Below, piece by piece: positions 56,003 to 64,000 of a stretch of DNA of 64,000 bases (position 1 is the stretch's first letter; each line of letters starts with the position of its first letter). This DNA is from Echinicola vietnamensis DSM 17526 (lineage in GTDB: Bacteria > Bacteroidota > Bacteroidia > Cytophagales > Cyclobacteriaceae). Where the stretch lies: contig NC_019904.1 in assembly GCF_000325705.1 (NCBI RefSeq), positions 256,001 to 320,000 on the forward strand. Reading direction: 5' to 3'. Both the position numbers and the translations under genes were made by a program. The notes under the pieces were generated by a model. It saw nothing but the letters and a program-made list of their open reading frames with translations, did not search any database and was not told where the DNA came from.

Positions 56003-56701
56003 TTATTTTTTTCCTTTTGGTCGTAACGGCCGGCATTCCACCTCCGCTACAAAATAATTGGGATGGGTCTCCAACGTCTGCACAATGGTCATCGCCACGT
56101 CTTCAGGCCTCATCATATTTTCATGGGCATCCATCCCTTCGATATCATCAAAGAAATGCGTACGAACGGATCCCGGATAGATCGTAGACACCTTAATGCC
56201 AAATTCCCTCAATTCCATGTACAGGGCATGGGAAATTCCTTTTACTGCATGCTTGGTCCCGCAATAACCGGCCATGTTTGCCACGCCATTCTGCCCTGCA
56301 ATGGAAGCCACATTGAGGATATGGCCTTCATCTTGCGCTTTCATGTTGGGCACCACTTTTCGGGTCACGTAAAAAATCCCATGGACATTCACGTCAAACA
56401 TCCCCTTCCAATCTTCAATGCTCATTTCATCGATTTTCCCGATTTTTCCGTATCCGGCGTTATTCACGAGAATCCTGATATCGTGGCCCAGTGCCTTTCC
56501 AGTCTCCTCGTAAGCCTGGTCCACCGAAGATGGATCAGACACATCGCACGAAAAGAAATGAAATCGCTCGTGCTCCAGCGATGGCCGGGTTCTTCCCCAA
56601 CCCGCTACGATAACGTCCTTATCAAGCAGTCGGCGAACCACTTCCAATCCTATTCCTTTGCTTACTCCTGTAACTATTGCTGTCTTTCCTGCTAATACCA
56701 T
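56003..56701 (-). CDS. Short-chain dehydrogenase/reductase
   Basis: Start at 56701 (MVLAGKTAIVTGVSKGIG) gives 232 residues; the open frame upstream adds a non-conserved leader. The cofactor motif TGVSKGIG (TGxxxGIG), NNAG and the catalytic YxxxK (YCGTK) with an upstream Ser (VASIAGQ) are present. The substrate is unknown. It is the first gene of a unit with gldA-gldF-gldG, 1 bp from gldA. Confidence 0.9.
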   Translation of the reverse strand: MVLAGKTAIVTGVSKGIGLEVVRRLLDKDVIVAGWGRTRPSLEHERFHFFSCDVSDPSSVDQAYEETGKALGHDIRILVNNAGYGKIGKIDEMSIEDWKGMFDVNVHGIFYVTRKVVPNMKAQDEGHILNVASIAGQNGVANMAGYCGTKHAVKGISHALYMELREFGIKVSTIYPGSVRTHFFDDIEGMDAHENMMRPEDVAMTIVQTLETHPNYFVAEVECRPLRPKGKK

Positions 56702-56862
56702 GGTGAATAAATTGATGCGGTTATGTGCAAAATCACCCCAAATTGTCCCTTTTTTTGGAGTTATAAAACATTTCAAACTAAAAACTTATTAAAAGTTCTT
56801 AACGCCTAATTTTTATCCCTTCCATCTTTTCTTAAATTGTATAACCAGCAATTCATAAAACC

Positions 56863-58161
56863 ATGTCAAAACCATACTTACTGCTCATTTGTATTTTCTT
56901 TGGAGGCTCTGTCTGGGGCCAATCCTCCCTTCATCGTAAAATTGATGATCAAGCCACTTCTATCGAACCGAAGGTAATCGAATGGAGACGTGACATCCAT
57001 CAAAACCCTGAACTGGGCAATCAGGAAACGCGGACGGCAAAGCTCATTGCCTCGCATCTACGGTCGCTGGGACTCGAAGTGGAAGAAAAAGTGGCCGTCA
57101 CCGGAGTGGTGGGACTGCTAAAAGGTGATCATCCCGGACCAACGGTAGCACTCCGTGCCGACATGGACGCCCTCCCGGTCACGGAGCGTAACGATCTTCC
57201 CTTCAAATCCACCAAAAAGACCGTTTACAACGGGCAGGAAATCGGCATCATGCATGCCTGCGGACACGATACCCACGTGGCCATCCTGATGGGAGTGGCC
57301 GAGGTGCTGTCTTCCATGAAAAATGACCTGCACGGTACGGTGAAATTCATCTTTCAACCTGCCGAAGAAGGGGTATTCGAAGAAGGCATTTCCTCTTGGG
57401 GAGCAAAGCAAATGGTCGAAGAAGGGGTTATGGATGGTGTGGATGCGGTATTTGGGCTTCACATCAATTCCCAAACCGAAGTGGGAGACATTAAGTACCG
57501 GTCTGGCCCTGCCATGGCGGCGGTGGACAACCTCAAACTCACCGTTAATGGTCGCCAAGCCCACGGTGCCTATCCCTGGTCTTCGGTGGATCCCATTGTC
57601 ACTTCTTCCCAAATGATCTCCGCCCTCCAAACCATCATCAGTAGAAACGTCAACATCACTGAAAATCCCGCCATTGTCACCATTGGCAGTATTCACGGCG
57701 GTGTACGCCAAAACATCATTCCCGAAAAGGTGGAAATGCTCGGCACTGTCAGGACCTATGGCACGGCTCAGCAGGAGCTTATCCACCAGCGGATCCACGA
57801 CATTGCCACCCACACTGCCGAAGCAGCAGGTGCCACGGTTGACGTGGATATAGACAAGATCTATCCGGCTACGATTAACGATCCCGGGCTTACAGAAAAA
57901 ATGGTCAACACGCTGAAAACTGTCGCCGGGGAAGAACACGTCATCTATCATGACCCCATCACAGGCGCGGAGGATTTCAGCTACTTCCAGCAGCAAGTTC
58001 CCGGATTGTTCATTTTCCTCGGAGGCATGCCCAAAGGGGCAGACCCCACTAAAGTAGCCGCCCATCATACCCCAGATTTCTTCATCGATGAATCCGGTCT
58101 TTTATTGGGCGTCCGCGCCCTGAGCTACTTGACCGTGGACTATATGGCGATGGATCAATAA
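56863..58161 (+). CDS. Secreted M20-family amidohydrolase
   Basis: 432 residues with a signal peptide (LLLICIFFGGSVWG). M20D-type metal site: HACGHD (131-136), PAEEG (166-170), and a C-terminal AAHHTPDF His. A lid/dimerisation domain lies between (NGRQAHGAYPW). Relatives cleave N-acyl amino acids, aminoacyl auxin conjugates or hippurate. Export to the periplasm suggests a nutrient role. It is divergent from the SDR gene. Confidence 0.92.
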   Translation: MSKPYLLLICIFFGGSVWGQSSLHRKIDDQATSIEPKVIEWRRDIHQNPELGNQETRTAKLIASHLRSLGLEVEEKVAVTGVVGLLKGDHPGPTVALRADMDALPVTERNDLPFKSTKKTVYNGQEIGIMHACGHDTHVAILMGVAEVLSSMKNDLHGTVKFIFQPAEEGVFEEGISSWGAKQMVEEGVMDGVDAVFGLHINSQTEVGDIKYRSGPAMAAVDNLKLTVNGRQAHGAYPWSSVDPIVTSSQMISALQTIISRNVNITENPAIVTIGSIHGGVRQNIIPEKVEMLGTVRTYGTAQQELIHQRIHDIATHTAEAAGATVDVDIDKIYPATINDPGLTEKMVNTLKTVAGEEHVIYHDPITGAEDFSYFQQQVPGLFIFLGGMPKGADPTKVAAHHTPDFFIDESGLLLGVRALSYLTVDYMAMDQ

Positions 58162-58222
58162 AACGGCGCTTATCTGTGGCATCACAAAAAGCACCCCTGC
58201 CACGGATCGAGCATCATAACAA

Positions 58223-58266
58223 AAAAGGGGCTGTCTTCACCTATAGTTAAGAAGACAGCCCCTTTT
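58223..58266. terminator. Bidirectional terminator between the amidohydrolase and FNR-type genes
   Basis: Perfect 16-bp stem AAAAGGGGCTGTCTTC/GAAGACAGCCCCTTTT with a 12-base loop, with A residues before and TATTTTTT after. Confidence 0.9.
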
Positions 58267-58271
58267 ATTTT

Positions 58272-58940
58272 TTATTGTTCGAAGACTAAGGTATCAGGAT
58301 CCGCCCCAAGGGTTTTTAGAGAGCTGGTCACGGCTTTCATGAATCCCGGAGGCCCACAAACATAAAAGTGCTGATCAAAATCTGAAATTTTTGATTTCAA
58401 ATATGCTTGATCCACCAGCCCCTTGTCATAGGCCGTATCTTTTTGCTTGGCAATAATGTTGATAAACTTATGGCCTAAAATGGCCTTCAGTTCCTCAAAA
58501 AGAATAATATCATCATTGGTTTTATTGGCAAAAATCAAAATGCTTTTCCCCACTTGGTTTTTCTTACGGAGGTGTCGCAAAATCGAAATAAATGGCGTAA
58601 TCCCTGCTCCTCCAGCAATGAAAACACCTTCTCCTTTAAAGGAAATGGTTCCCCAGGGATCACCGATCTCCACTTCATCACCTACCGACAGACTTGCCAA
58701 TCTTTTGGTCACGCCCTCATGATCGTCGTAGGATTTTATGATAAACTCCAAGTGATCATCAGAAGGTAAATTGGTAAACGTAAAAGGTCGCTTTTCTGCT
58801 TCCCACCCTGCTTGCAGCAAACTCACCTCCGTGGCCTGCCCAGGTGTAAATTGGTAGCCACGAGGTTTTTCCACTTTATACCGGTTAACATCATGGGTCA
58901 CCGGTGTAATCTCAAGTATTTTCAATCTGTAATTTGCCAT
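58272..58940 (-). CDS. FAD/NAD(P)-binding oxidoreductase (ferredoxin reductase-type)
   Basis: 222 residues, a two-domain FNR-like flavoprotein without a ferredoxin domain. FAD site: KRPFTFTN (about 50-57). NAD(P) site: GGAGITPFISILR (about 108-120) and YVCGPPGFMKAV near the C-terminus. It would move electrons between NAD(P)H and a partner that is not encoded next to it. Confidence 0.88.
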   Translation of the reverse strand: MANYRLKILEITPVTHDVNRYKVEKPRGYQFTPGQATEVSLLQAGWEAEKRPFTFTNLPSDDHLEFIIKSYDDHEGVTKRLASLSVGDEVEIGDPWGTISFKGEGVFIAGGAGITPFISILRHLRKKNQVGKSILIFANKTNDDIILFEELKAILGHKFINIIAKQKDTAYDKGLVDQAYLKSKISDFDQHFYVCGPPGFMKAVTSSLKTLGADPDTLVFEQ

Positions 58941-59084
58941 ACCTTAACATACAAAAATCCCACTGATTTTAAAACACCTAAAACTGGAAAATTGGCATTT
59001 TGGAAATGCCAAGCCCCCTCCTATTATGGTAAGGTTTTCCAAAAAACCGTCTGGATAAAAACAGGCCTTTTTACAGGACCGCCA

Positions 59085-59933
59085 TCAGTGATCGCTCCAC
59101 TGACGGATCAAGGAAGCAATAATACGGGTCATTTTGGGCTCAGCAATGGCTGCCGCTGCAATGACCTCTTGGATGGAAATTTTCTTCACTTTGCCGGGGG
59201 AGCATAAATCAGTAATGGCGGACATCGCCAAAACGGGTAGTTCCATCTGTCTTGCCACGATCACCTCCGGCACCGTACTCATGCCCACTGCATCGGCACC
59301 AATGGTCCGCAGGTACCGGTACTCCGCCTTGGTTTCCAAATTAGGCCCCTGCACACCGGCATAGACGCCCTGATGGACCTTTATCCCCTCCTGTTTGGCC
59401 ACTCTCACTGCTGCTTCCAGCCATCCCTGGTCATAAGGTTCACTCATATCTGGAAACCGCACGCCAAAATCATCGAGGTTTTTGCCACGCAGTGGATTTT
59501 CGGGAAACAGGTCTATATGGTCGTTGATCAGCATGACATCCCCTACCTCGAAGGCCGGATCCAAGCCTCCAGCCGCATTCGATACGATGAGCTGCTTGAT
59601 TCCTAACTGCCGCATCACCCTCACAGGAAAGGTTACCGCTTTCATATCATATCCTTCATAATAGTGAAAACGCCCTTTCATCGCCACGATAGGCACCCCA
59701 TGGAGTGTCCCCAGAACCAATTCACCGGCATGGGTCTCCACTGTAGAAATCGGAAAGCAGGGAATATCCTTGTAAGACAGCGATGCCTCCACCTCAATTT
59801 TATCGATAAGTTGTCCCAAGCCGGTTCCTAATATGATCCCAACCTCTGGAATAAATGGATGCTGTTCTGAAATGTACGTGACCGCAGCAGTGATTTGCTC
59901 GAGATAATCGGTAGCGGAAGCTGGTTTTTTCAT
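59085..59933 (-). CDS. Purine-nucleoside phosphorylase
   Basis: Start at 59933 (MKKPASATDYLEQI) gives 282 residues, the normal length; upstream codons to 60047 look unrelated. Family motifs: ILGTGLGQL, phosphate-binding RFHYYEG, SNAAGGLDPAFEVGDVMLI and GADAVGMSTVPEV, typical of trimeric type I PNP for guanosine and inosine. It phosphorolyses purine nucleosides for salvage. Confidence 0.94.
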   Translation of the reverse strand: MKKPASATDYLEQITAAVTYISEQHPFIPEVGIILGTGLGQLIDKIEVEASLSYKDIPCFPISTVETHAGELVLGTLHGVPIVAMKGRFHYYEGYDMKAVTFPVRVMRQLGIKQLIVSNAAGGLDPAFEVGDVMLINDHIDLFPENPLRGKNLDDFGVRFPDMSEPYDQGWLEAAVRVAKQEGIKVHQGVYAGVQGPNLETKAEYRYLRTIGADAVGMSTVPEVIVARQMELPVLAMSAITDLCSPGKVKKISIQEVIAAAAIAEPKMTRIIASLIRQWSDH

Positions 59934-60165
59934 CTTTGTTTGGTTTATGGAAATCTTTCCTTTTAATTTTAGTGTTGTACCGAACAGTGGCTTGCCTGTA
60001 GGATCCTTGTTCCATTCGGTATTCGCCTTGAAGAACCTTTCGGACACCGGGCGGAAAACCTCGGCAAGTCAGTCCCAGATGATATCTGTTGAATCATTGG
60101 GCGTGTAAAGATGGCCACAGGGCATCAAAATCACCAAATTTTAAAAGTAATAAGTACTTGTACTC

Positions 60166-60690
60166 ATGATAAAGATAATTATTGGAACCAATAGAAAAAA
60201 CGCGGTATCCAAAACCATTGCTTCACAATATCAAGAAATCCTGCAGGAAAAGGGGGTTGCCTCCAGCATCATTGACCTTAGAGAGCTCCCTGATGATTTT
60301 ATATTTTCCGCCCTATATGAAAACAACGGCCAAAACCAGGCCTACAATACCCTTCACGAGGATGTAAAAGCAGGCAGTAAATTTGTGTTTATTGTCCCTG
60401 AGTATAATGGATCATTTCCCGGGATCTTAAAATCGTTTATTGACGGGATGACCTATCCCAATACATTTAGAGGTAAAAAGTGTGCCATGGTCGGCCTGTC
60501 ATCTGGAATAGGCGGTGGTGGCATCGCATTGAGCCACCTTACCGACATATTCCACTACTTGGGCATGCATGTCCTGGCGAATAAGCCAAAACTTGCAAAA
60601 ATTGAGGAAAATATGTCTAATAACTTGCTCACCAACAAGTTTTACATAGACCTTTTAAAAACCCAAGCAGCGATGTTGATTGACTTTTAG
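60166..60690 (+). CDS. NAD(P)H-dependent FMN reductase family protein
   Basis: 174 residues, flavodoxin-like fold. N-terminal phosphate loop IIGTNRKNAVSK and the FMN-binding VPEYNGSFPGILKSFIDG are present. Its stop codon abuts the ftsZ stop codon directly. Confidence 0.88.
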   Translation: MIKIIIGTNRKNAVSKTIASQYQEILQEKGVASSIIDLRELPDDFIFSALYENNGQNQAYNTLHEDVKAGSKFVFIVPEYNGSFPGILKSFIDGMTYPNTFRGKKCAMVGLSSGIGGGGIALSHLTDIFHYLGMHVLANKPKLAKIEENMSNNLLTNKFYIDLLKTQAAMLIDF

Positions 60691-62307
60691 TTAATCAACA
60701 TTATCATGTAAAAACCGGTTATTGCCCAGAATCTCATTGTCATCGTTCAAGTTAAACTTGGAGATGTTGGTTTCTGAGCTATGTTGCACATCCTGGAGTT
60801 TTACATTTTTCCTTAAGTAAGCAGGCGTATCAAGCTTCTCTTTGAACTCTTCAGGGGTCTGATTTACCGCTCTGAGGTTTTTCAACCGTTCAAATCGCTC
60901 ATGGGCCCTTTGCATGGCCTTTTGCTTGATTTGCTCATAGTATTCGTTGGCATATCCAGCCGGTGATGAGGTATGGGTCTCCTGAGGCTGCTGTGCCTTG
61001 GGCTGTTCCGGTTCATCATCGTAGAGTGGCGTCACTTTTTTCTCCGGATTTGCGGGAACGAACTCAAATTCCCCATCATCGTGTGCCTGCTCGTTTTCGG
61101 TATCCACTTGCGGCTGCTGGTTAGCTGGGCTAGTGGAACGCTGCTCTTCCTGTTTATGGTTATTGGCAGGAGTTGGCTGCTGGATGGTAAAGGTAAACGT
61201 CTGCCCTGCAGAAGCATTATCCTCTTCCACTTTGGTGGTTTTACCAGAATCCAGGTCAATCACCTTCTTGGTGTTTTCTTCCTGCTGCGGCTCCCTTTCT
61301 TCTTTAAATGACCCTTTGGCCAGCTCTCCTGTCTGGAACCCCGTGGCGATCACCGTCACACGAATGGCTTTCTTTAGATCAGGATCAATGCCTTGTCCAA
61401 AGATCACCTCGGCATCATCTCCGGCCCTATCTTGGATGTACTCGGTGATTTCACTCAACTCATCCATGGAAAGCTCCTCTTCTTCACCGGACATAATGGA
61501 AAGCAGGATCTTTTGCGCTCCCTTGATGTCCACGTTGTTGAGCAATGGTGAAGCGATGGCCTTCTCGGCAGCTTTGATGGCTCGGCCTTCCATCTCTTCG
61601 GTAGCCGATCCCATGACGGCCGCTCCAGCGTCTTTCATCACGGTCTTAACATCTTCAAAATCGACGTTTACATCTTGGTGAACGGTAATGATCTCCGCTA
61701 TCGATTTGGCTGCCGTGGTCAGCACGTTATCGGCTTTTCCAAAAGCAGAACGGATAGGCAAGTTGCCATAAACTTCCCGTAGCTTGTCATTCAGGATCAC
61801 CAGTACCGTGTCGCAATTGGCCCGGAGCTCTTCGATTCCCTTTTGGGCAGCACCGGTTTTCTTGCGGCCTTCAAAAATAAATGGCGCCGTCACGATGCCA
61901 ACGGTCAGGATATCCATATCCTTGGCGATTTTGGCCAATACGGGCGCGGCTCCCGTACCGGTGCCTCCTCCCATTCCAGCGGTGATAAACACCATCTTGG
62001 TATTATCGGCCAATAGCTCTCTGATTTCTTCCTTGCTTTCGAGGGCGGCATTCTTACCTTTCTCGGGATTGGCACCTGCCCCGAGTCCTTCGGTCAGGTT
62101 TGCACCAATCTGAAGCTTCAGTGGCACCGGGCTGCTTTTCAGCGCCTGGGCGTCTGTATTGACCACCACAAACTCCACATCCTTTATTCCTTGTCCAAAC
62201 ATGTGGTTCACTGCATTGGAACCACCTCCTCCCACGCCTATCACCTTGATGATAGATTTGTGGTTTTTAGGAATATCAAATTTGTAATCTCTCATAATAT
62301 CTGACAT
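60691..62307 (-). CDS. ftsZ: Cell division protein FtsZ
   Basis: Tubulin-like GTPase of the division ring. 538 residues; the GTP signature GGGTGTGAAPV lies at 113-123, the globular part ends near 325. A long linker rich in Gln, Pro, Glu and Asp (about 330-500) precedes the C-terminal peptide ending NRFLHDNVD, as in other Bacteroidota. Length is above that of E. coli FtsZ (383) because of the linker. It lies 67 bp after ftsA. Confidence 0.97.
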   Translation of the reverse strand: MSDIMRDYKFDIPKNHKSIIKVIGVGGGGSNAVNHMFGQGIKDVEFVVVNTDAQALKSSPVPLKLQIGANLTEGLGAGANPEKGKNAALESKEEIRELLADNTKMVFITAGMGGGTGTGAAPVLAKIAKDMDILTVGIVTAPFIFEGRKKTGAAQKGIEELRANCDTVLVILNDKLREVYGNLPIRSAFGKADNVLTTAAKSIAEIITVHQDVNVDFEDVKTVMKDAGAAVMGSATEEMEGRAIKAAEKAIASPLLNNVDIKGAQKILLSIMSGEEEELSMDELSEITEYIQDRAGDDAEVIFGQGIDPDLKKAIRVTVIATGFQTGELAKGSFKEEREPQQEENTKKVIDLDSGKTTKVEEDNASAGQTFTFTIQQPTPANNHKQEEQRSTSPANQQPQVDTENEQAHDDGEFEFVPANPEKKVTPLYDDEPEQPKAQQPQETHTSSPAGYANEYYEQIKQKAMQRAHERFERLKNLRAVNQTPEEFKEKLDTPAYLRKNVKLQDVQHSSETNISKFNLNDDNEILGNNRFLHDNVD

Positions 62308-62374
62308 TATTTCCTCAATTTTTGGTGAACTGTATTTCTATTTATCTTGGGTTACTACCGGTATTCCATTACCA

Positions 62375-63676
62375 TCAGTAGTTTTCCTCATCTCCTAAAT
62401 CGTCTGTAATAAAATCCTTTAAGCGTCTGCGAATGCTGCCGAAGATGTCTTTCCCTGGCAGCTCGGCACGCTTATCCGGCTTTCCGGGCACCTGCCGCTG
62501 ACGGTAAACGTCTTCACGGTCATCCAAGGCCTTAAAGCCTGCCAACACCAATCCTACCGTCGTGGCAAACATTGGGCTTTTCACTTCTTCTATCTTGGAT
62601 TTGCCTAGGTGCTCATTCGGATAGCCGATCCGGGTATCCAATCCCGTCATGTATTCAAATAGCTGCCCTACTCCCTGCAGCTGGGAACCTCCTCCCGTCA
62701 GCACGATGCCTCCGGCCAATTTCTTGTAAAGACCACTGGCCACGATCTCGGACTGCACCATCTCGATGATCTCTTCCATGCGGGCTTCAATGATATGCGC
62801 CAAATTCTTGACGGAAATCTCTTTTGGCGGACGGTTTCGCAACCCAGGAATGGAAACTATCTCATTTGGATTGGCCTCTTCCGCTATGGCCCGACCAAAT
62901 TTGGTCTTCAGCAATTCAGCTTGGTTTTGCATCACCATGCATCCTTCCTTGATATCAGAGGTAATGATATTGCCCCCAAAAGGAATGACGGCGGTATGAC
63001 GGATGATATTATCGTAGAAAATAGCTATGTCGGTCGTACCACCACCAATATCCACCAAACAACATCCCGCTTCCTTGTCCAAATCACTGAGAACGGAAAG
63101 TGAACTTGCCAATGGCTCCAGGATCAGGTCTTGGGAATGAAGATCTGCCCTTTTCACACATCGGTTGATATTGTTGATAGCTGTGGTCTGTGCGGTAATG
63201 ATGTGGAAATCTGCTTCCAAACGGGCGCCGGACATGCCCACTGGGTCTTTGATACCATCTTCATAATCCACCGTATAATCCTGAGGCATCACGTGAATAA
63301 TCGTATTTCCGGGAGGCACGACGATATTCTCCATATCATTGGAAAGGCGACGTACATCTTCGATGGTGATCTCATCATCCTTGGTGTTACGGATGATCAC
63401 CCCGTGATGGACCGAACTGCGGATATGCTGCCCTGCGATCCCCACAATGACCTCTCTAATATCCACTTCCGCCATATCAGAAGCTTCATTCACGGCCTTT
63501 TGAATCGCATTTACCGTCTTGTCAATATTGGTCACTATGCCCCGGATTACGCCATCCGATACGGCCTTGCCCATGCCAAGCACTTCTAGCTTTCCAAATT
63601 CGTTTTTGCGCCCGATGATCGCACAAATCTTCGTGGTGCCAATGTCCAGTCCTACGATTAATTTTTCAGTTTCCAT
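62375..63676 (-). CDS. ftsA: Cell division protein FtsA
   Basis: Actin-like ATPase that anchors FtsZ. 433 residues with DIGTTKICAIIG (11-22), the phosphate-2 motif DIGGGTTDIAIFY and the adenosine motif VLTGGGSQL. A C-terminal stretch DIFGSIRRRLKDFITDD can form the amphipathic membrane-targeting helix. It lies 11 bp after ftsQ. Confidence 0.97.
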   Translation of the reverse strand: METEKLIVGLDIGTTKICAIIGRKNEFGKLEVLGMGKAVSDGVIRGIVTNIDKTVNAIQKAVNEASDMAEVDIREVIVGIAGQHIRSSVHHGVIIRNTKDDEITIEDVRRLSNDMENIVVPPGNTIIHVMPQDYTVDYEDGIKDPVGMSGARLEADFHIITAQTTAINNINRCVKRADLHSQDLILEPLASSLSVLSDLDKEAGCCLVDIGGGTTDIAIFYDNIIRHTAVIPFGGNIITSDIKEGCMVMQNQAELLKTKFGRAIAEEANPNEIVSIPGLRNRPPKEISVKNLAHIIEARMEEIIEMVQSEIVASGLYKKLAGGIVLTGGGSQLQGVGQLFEYMTGLDTRIGYPNEHLGKSKIEEVKSPMFATTVGLVLAGFKALDDREDVYRQRQVPGKPDKRAELPGKDIFGSIRRRLKDFITDDLGDEENY

Positions 63677-63687
63677 AGCTATATCAA

Positions 63688-64000
63688 TTATTCACAAATG
63701 ATTTGATCCTTAAATTTCACGTTTACCCTCGAATAGGCATCCCAGCCCTTCTTGGGAATAATTTCTTCATAGAATAAATTTATTCGATCGAATTTATCCT
63801 CTATATCCACAGGTTTGCCGAACTCAATCTCCTGTCTACCGACCTGCTGAAACAAACTAATGTCTCCATTCCTATCTATTTCTAAGGAGGCTATCTGTGC
63901 ACTCCAAAAGTCACTCTCGTCAATAAAATGGATCATGTCCAAAAGCGATTGATGCTCCTTGCTCAAATCCTTTGCGGCCAGCAAGTCGTCCACGCCCTTC
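63688..64000 (-). CDS. ftsQ: Cell division protein FtsQ, partial (5' end beyond window)
   Basis: The C-terminal 104 codons or so of a frame that runs off the window. DFWSAQIASLEIDRNGDI, LFQQVGRQEIEFG and VNVKFKDQIICE match the C-terminal part of FtsQ-type proteins in this phylum. The position ahead of ftsA-ftsZ supports the call. The N-terminal membrane helix and POTRA domain are outside the window. Confidence 0.88.
   Translation of the reverse strand, partial: KGVDDLLAAKDLSKEHQSLLDMIHFIDESDFWSAQIASLEIDRNGDISLFQQVGRQEIEFGKPVDIEDKFDRINLFYEEIIPKKGWDAYSRVNVKFKDQIICE

Noticed and set aside
57118..58068. 316-codon antisense frame in the M20 amidohydrolase gene
   Set aside because: It is rich in Asp, Gly and His only as a reflection of the sense codons; the sense strand has intact metal-site motifs.
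59934..60047. N-terminal extension of purine-nucleoside phosphorylase
   Set aside because: Adds 38 residues with no family similarity; the internal Met at 59933 gives the usual length.

Overview
The window is chromosomal DNA from a member of the phylum Bacteroidota. The best guess is order Cytophagales, family Cyclobacteriaceae (an Echinicola, Cyclobacterium or Algoriphagus relative); this is an inference from gene content and not a measured phylogeny. Pointers are the SusC/SusD pair, gliding genes gldA-gldF-gldG, DUF3467, DUF4290 and DUF5686 proteins, surface lipoproteins, promoters of the form TTG-N19/20-TAnnTTTG, and near absence of Shine-Dalgarno sites.

Positions 1-20.6 kb are the core information-processing block, all on the minus strand. 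Read in the direction of transcription it runs: tRNA-Tyr, tRNA-Gly, tRNA-Thr, tuf, terminator; tRNA-Trp, secE, nusG, rplK, rplA, rplJ, rplL, two hairpins, rpoB, rpoC, terminator; a DUF3467 gene; rpsL, rpsG, fusA, rpsJ, terminator; then a fresh promoter and rplC, rplD, rplW, rplB, rpsS, rplV (cut by the window edge). Four promoters with the Bacteroidota consensus can be placed at unit boundaries.

Positions 20.6-28.6 kb hold a surface M1 aminopeptidase lipoprotein, a lone biotin carrier protein, pyrH-frr, and a large DUF5686 outer-membrane protein. Positions 28.6-30.07 kb are a 1.5 kb gene-free stretch made of palindromic repeats. From 30.07 to 39.93 kb lies the main accessory locus: a SusC-type TonB-dependent receptor, a SusD-type lipoprotein, a strong terminator, an FG-GAP/ASPIC (CRTAC1-type) lipoprotein with 7+7 DxDG motifs, and a lipoprotein vanadium haloperoxidase-family enzyme with all vanadate-binding residues. 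There is no glycoside hydrolase, so this is an uptake locus of unknown substrate and the best candidate in the window for an undescribed system.

Positions 40.1-43.2 kb hold nadD, gmk, an anti-sigma-like gene, an ECF sigma gene (all minus) and a lipid A acyltransferase. At 43.2-44.6 kb a small membrane-protein gene is preceded by a decayed copy of its own 3' end, with an intergenic palindromic element between the two. After that come uvrD (with an unusually perfect Shine-Dalgarno), a DUF4290 gene and murA (Asp in place of the fosfomycin-target Cys), two secreted proteins of unknown function, dnaN, an SDR-gldA-gldF-gldG unit, a secreted M20 amidohydrolase, an FNR-type reductase, purine nucleoside phosphorylase and an FMN reductase. 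The window ends with the division genes ftsZ, ftsA and ftsQ (partial), minus strand.

No transposase, integrase, CRISPR array, rRNA gene or prophage was seen.
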